From Alphaproteobacteria bacterium (GTDB lineage Bacteria; Pseudomonadota; Alphaproteobacteria; ATCC43930; CGMCC-115725): DNA of 7,478 nucleotides. Every line of letters starts with the position of its first letter. Position 1 is the stretch's first letter. Position numbers and translations under genes: made by a program. This document shows positions 6,477 through 7,478 of this stretch, in pieces. A model generated the notes under the pieces. It had not been told where the DNA came from. It did not search any database and worked only from the letters and a program-made list of their open reading frames with translations. The stretch is taken from NCBI GenBank assembly GCA_017353855.1, contig JAFMSA010000192.1:1-7478 (forward strand), read 5' to 3'.

Positions 6477-7223
6477 TTAGCCGGCCAAGTGCTTGCCGAA
6501 AAACGCGAAAACCTTCTGCCAGCCGTCAAGCGCCTGCTCGATGCGATACATCGGCCGGTCGTAATAGAAGAAGCCGTGTCCGGCGCCGTCATACCGGTGG
6601 AACTCGTACTGTTTGCCGTTCCTCTTGAGTTCCGCCTCGTGCTGGTCCACCTGCTCGGGCGTTGGTGCGCGATCCTCATTGCCGAACAAACCGAGCAGCG
6701 GGCAGGACAGGTTTCTCGTAAACTCGATCGGCGCCGTCGGTTGCTTCGGCGTCAGCTCTTCCTTGCTCATTACGACCCGGCCGCCCCAAAGCTCGGCGGC
6801 GGCGTTGATGCTTTTTGTATGGCAAGCAAACAGGAAGGTCTGCCGTCCGCCCGAGCAGGTCCCGAATACCCCGACCTTACCGTTGTGATAGGGCTGGGCG
6901 CGCAGCCAGGCCACCGCCCCTTCGGTGTCGCCGATCACCTGTGCATCGGCTACACCGCCCTCGGCACGCACCTTGGCCGCAACGTCATCGGCTTTGCCTT
7001 CACCGGCACGGTGATAGAGGTTGTGGCTGATCGCGGCATAGCCGTGATGCGCGAACTTGCGGGTCGCCTCGCGGTACCACTCGTCCCAGCCGGGCGCATG
7101 ATGTAAGAGAACCATGCCCGGGAAAGGGCCCGGGCCTAACGGACGCGCGAGATAGGCCGAAATAGGCTCGTTCTTGTCGCCGTTGATCGAAATCGTTTCC
7201 GCAATCATGCCCTCATAGGCCAT
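6477..7223 (-). CDS. Dienelactone hydrolase family protein (alpha/beta hydrolase)
   Basis: A 248-residue alpha/beta hydrolase of typical dienelactone hydrolase length, probably cytoplasmic. The catalytic triad can be read as Cys123 in GTCSGGRQ (residues 121-128), Asp184 in GNEDRAPT (181-188) and His216 in GAGHGF (213-218). VLLHHAPGWDEW (38-49) and FAHHGYAAISHNLYHR (57-72) are typical of the broader family. The Glu that helps activate the Cys in classical dienelactone hydrolase is not at its usual place after the strand ending LLHH, so classical dienelactone activity is doubtful. The ATG at 7223 has AAGGGAG (7230-7236) 6 bases upstream. A TTG 30 bases further up is open but less likely. It heads an operon with the DUF6295 gene. 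The substrate is unknown, an ester or lactone by family. Confidence 0.9.
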   Translation of the reverse strand: MAYEGMIAETISINGDKNEPISAYLARPLGPGPFPGMVLLHHAPGWDEWYREATRKFAHHGYAAISHNLYHRAGEGKADDVAAKVRAEGGVADAQVIGDTEGAVAWLRAQPYHNGKVGVFGTCSGGRQTFLFACHTKSINAAAELWGGRVVMSKEELTPKQPTAPIEFTRNLSCPLLGLFGNEDRAPTPEQVDQHEAELKRNGKQYEFHRYDGAGHGFFYYDRPMYRIEQALDGWQKVFAFFGKHLAG

Positions 7224-7478
7224 TCGTCGCTCCCTTGCCAATGCAGATGACAACCGCTGCTGGCCCCATCATCTCGCCTTCACGGCGCCGGCGCAACATG
7301 GCTCGCCATCGCGGCTCGTCGCGGGGCACCGGAAGCCGCCGGGGTGCGGACTTGCGGCGCTCGCGTCTCACGTTCGGTAGCAAACTCCCCGTGACGGAAA
7401 GACCGCAAGGGGTTGGTCGGCCGCCTCGCGAAAATCCGATATTGGCGGCCCCCGGTAAACTTTCCGACCTCGCCCTGT
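7224..7478. other. Right-edge region upstream of the hydrolase operon
   Basis: About 255 bases that should contain the promoter of the leftward hydrolase operon; I see no clear consensus elements. On the plus strand a frame from ATG 7298 stays open to the window end (60 codons). It is Arg-rich, has no ribosome site, and its later part reads VTERPQGVGRPPRENP. I cannot assign it to a family. Two other frames are also open for long distances, as expected at this GC content, so a gene is not supported. Confidence 0.35.

Noticed and set aside
6351..7106. 251-codon plus-strand open frame opposite the hydrolase
   Set aside because: Antisense shadow of a gene with a clear catalytic triad.

Overview
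This is a GC-rich stretch of proteobacterial-type DNA that holds accessory carbon metabolism. Codon use (strong G/C third positions) and the mix of families would suit an alphaproteobacterium such as a Bradyrhizobium-like organism, or a betaproteobacterium. No marker gene settles this. I see no rRNA, tRNA, CRISPR array or intact mobile element.

Layout, left to right. Positions 1-286 (minus) hold the broken 5' part of an aldo/keto reductase gene. It lies directly downstream of a family III CoA-transferase (299-1507, minus), which is itself downstream of a crotonase/enoyl-CoA hydratase-family gene (1520-2323, minus). These form one leftward operon. An 81-base divergent intergenic region separates it from a rightward pair: an MmgE/PrpD-family protein (2405-3760) whose stop codon overlaps the TTG start of a TauE/SafE-family membrane transporter (3757-4596). 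Facing this pair, 10 bases away, is a leftward isocitrate lyase/PEP mutase superfamily gene (4607-5467) that most resembles PA4872-type oxaloacetate decarboxylases. Positions 5468-6179 contain no intact gene. Their right part is a frameshifted, 5'-truncated remnant of a major facilitator transporter (about 5839-6139). The window ends with a leftward pair: a dienelactone-hydrolase family gene (6477-7223) followed by a small DUF6295-type protein (6180-6458).

The CoA-transferase, crotonase, MmgE/PrpD protein, anion-type transporter and C-C lyase/decarboxylase together look like a pathway for an organic acid: CoA activation, hydration or isomerisation, dehydration or cycloisomerisation, then cleavage or decarboxylation to central metabolites. 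The substrate cannot be read from the sequence, and no regulator is present. Two of the enzymes depart from family consensus at positions that usually matter: the crotonase lacks the first catalytic Glu, and the MmgE/PrpD protein lacks the Asp and His-Pro of its usual motif. Their chemistry may therefore be non-standard. The two wrecked genes at the edges of the cluster suggest a region undergoing gene loss. I found no clear sign of a wholly new system; the strongest leads are the divergent active sites and the hydrolase-DUF6295 pair.
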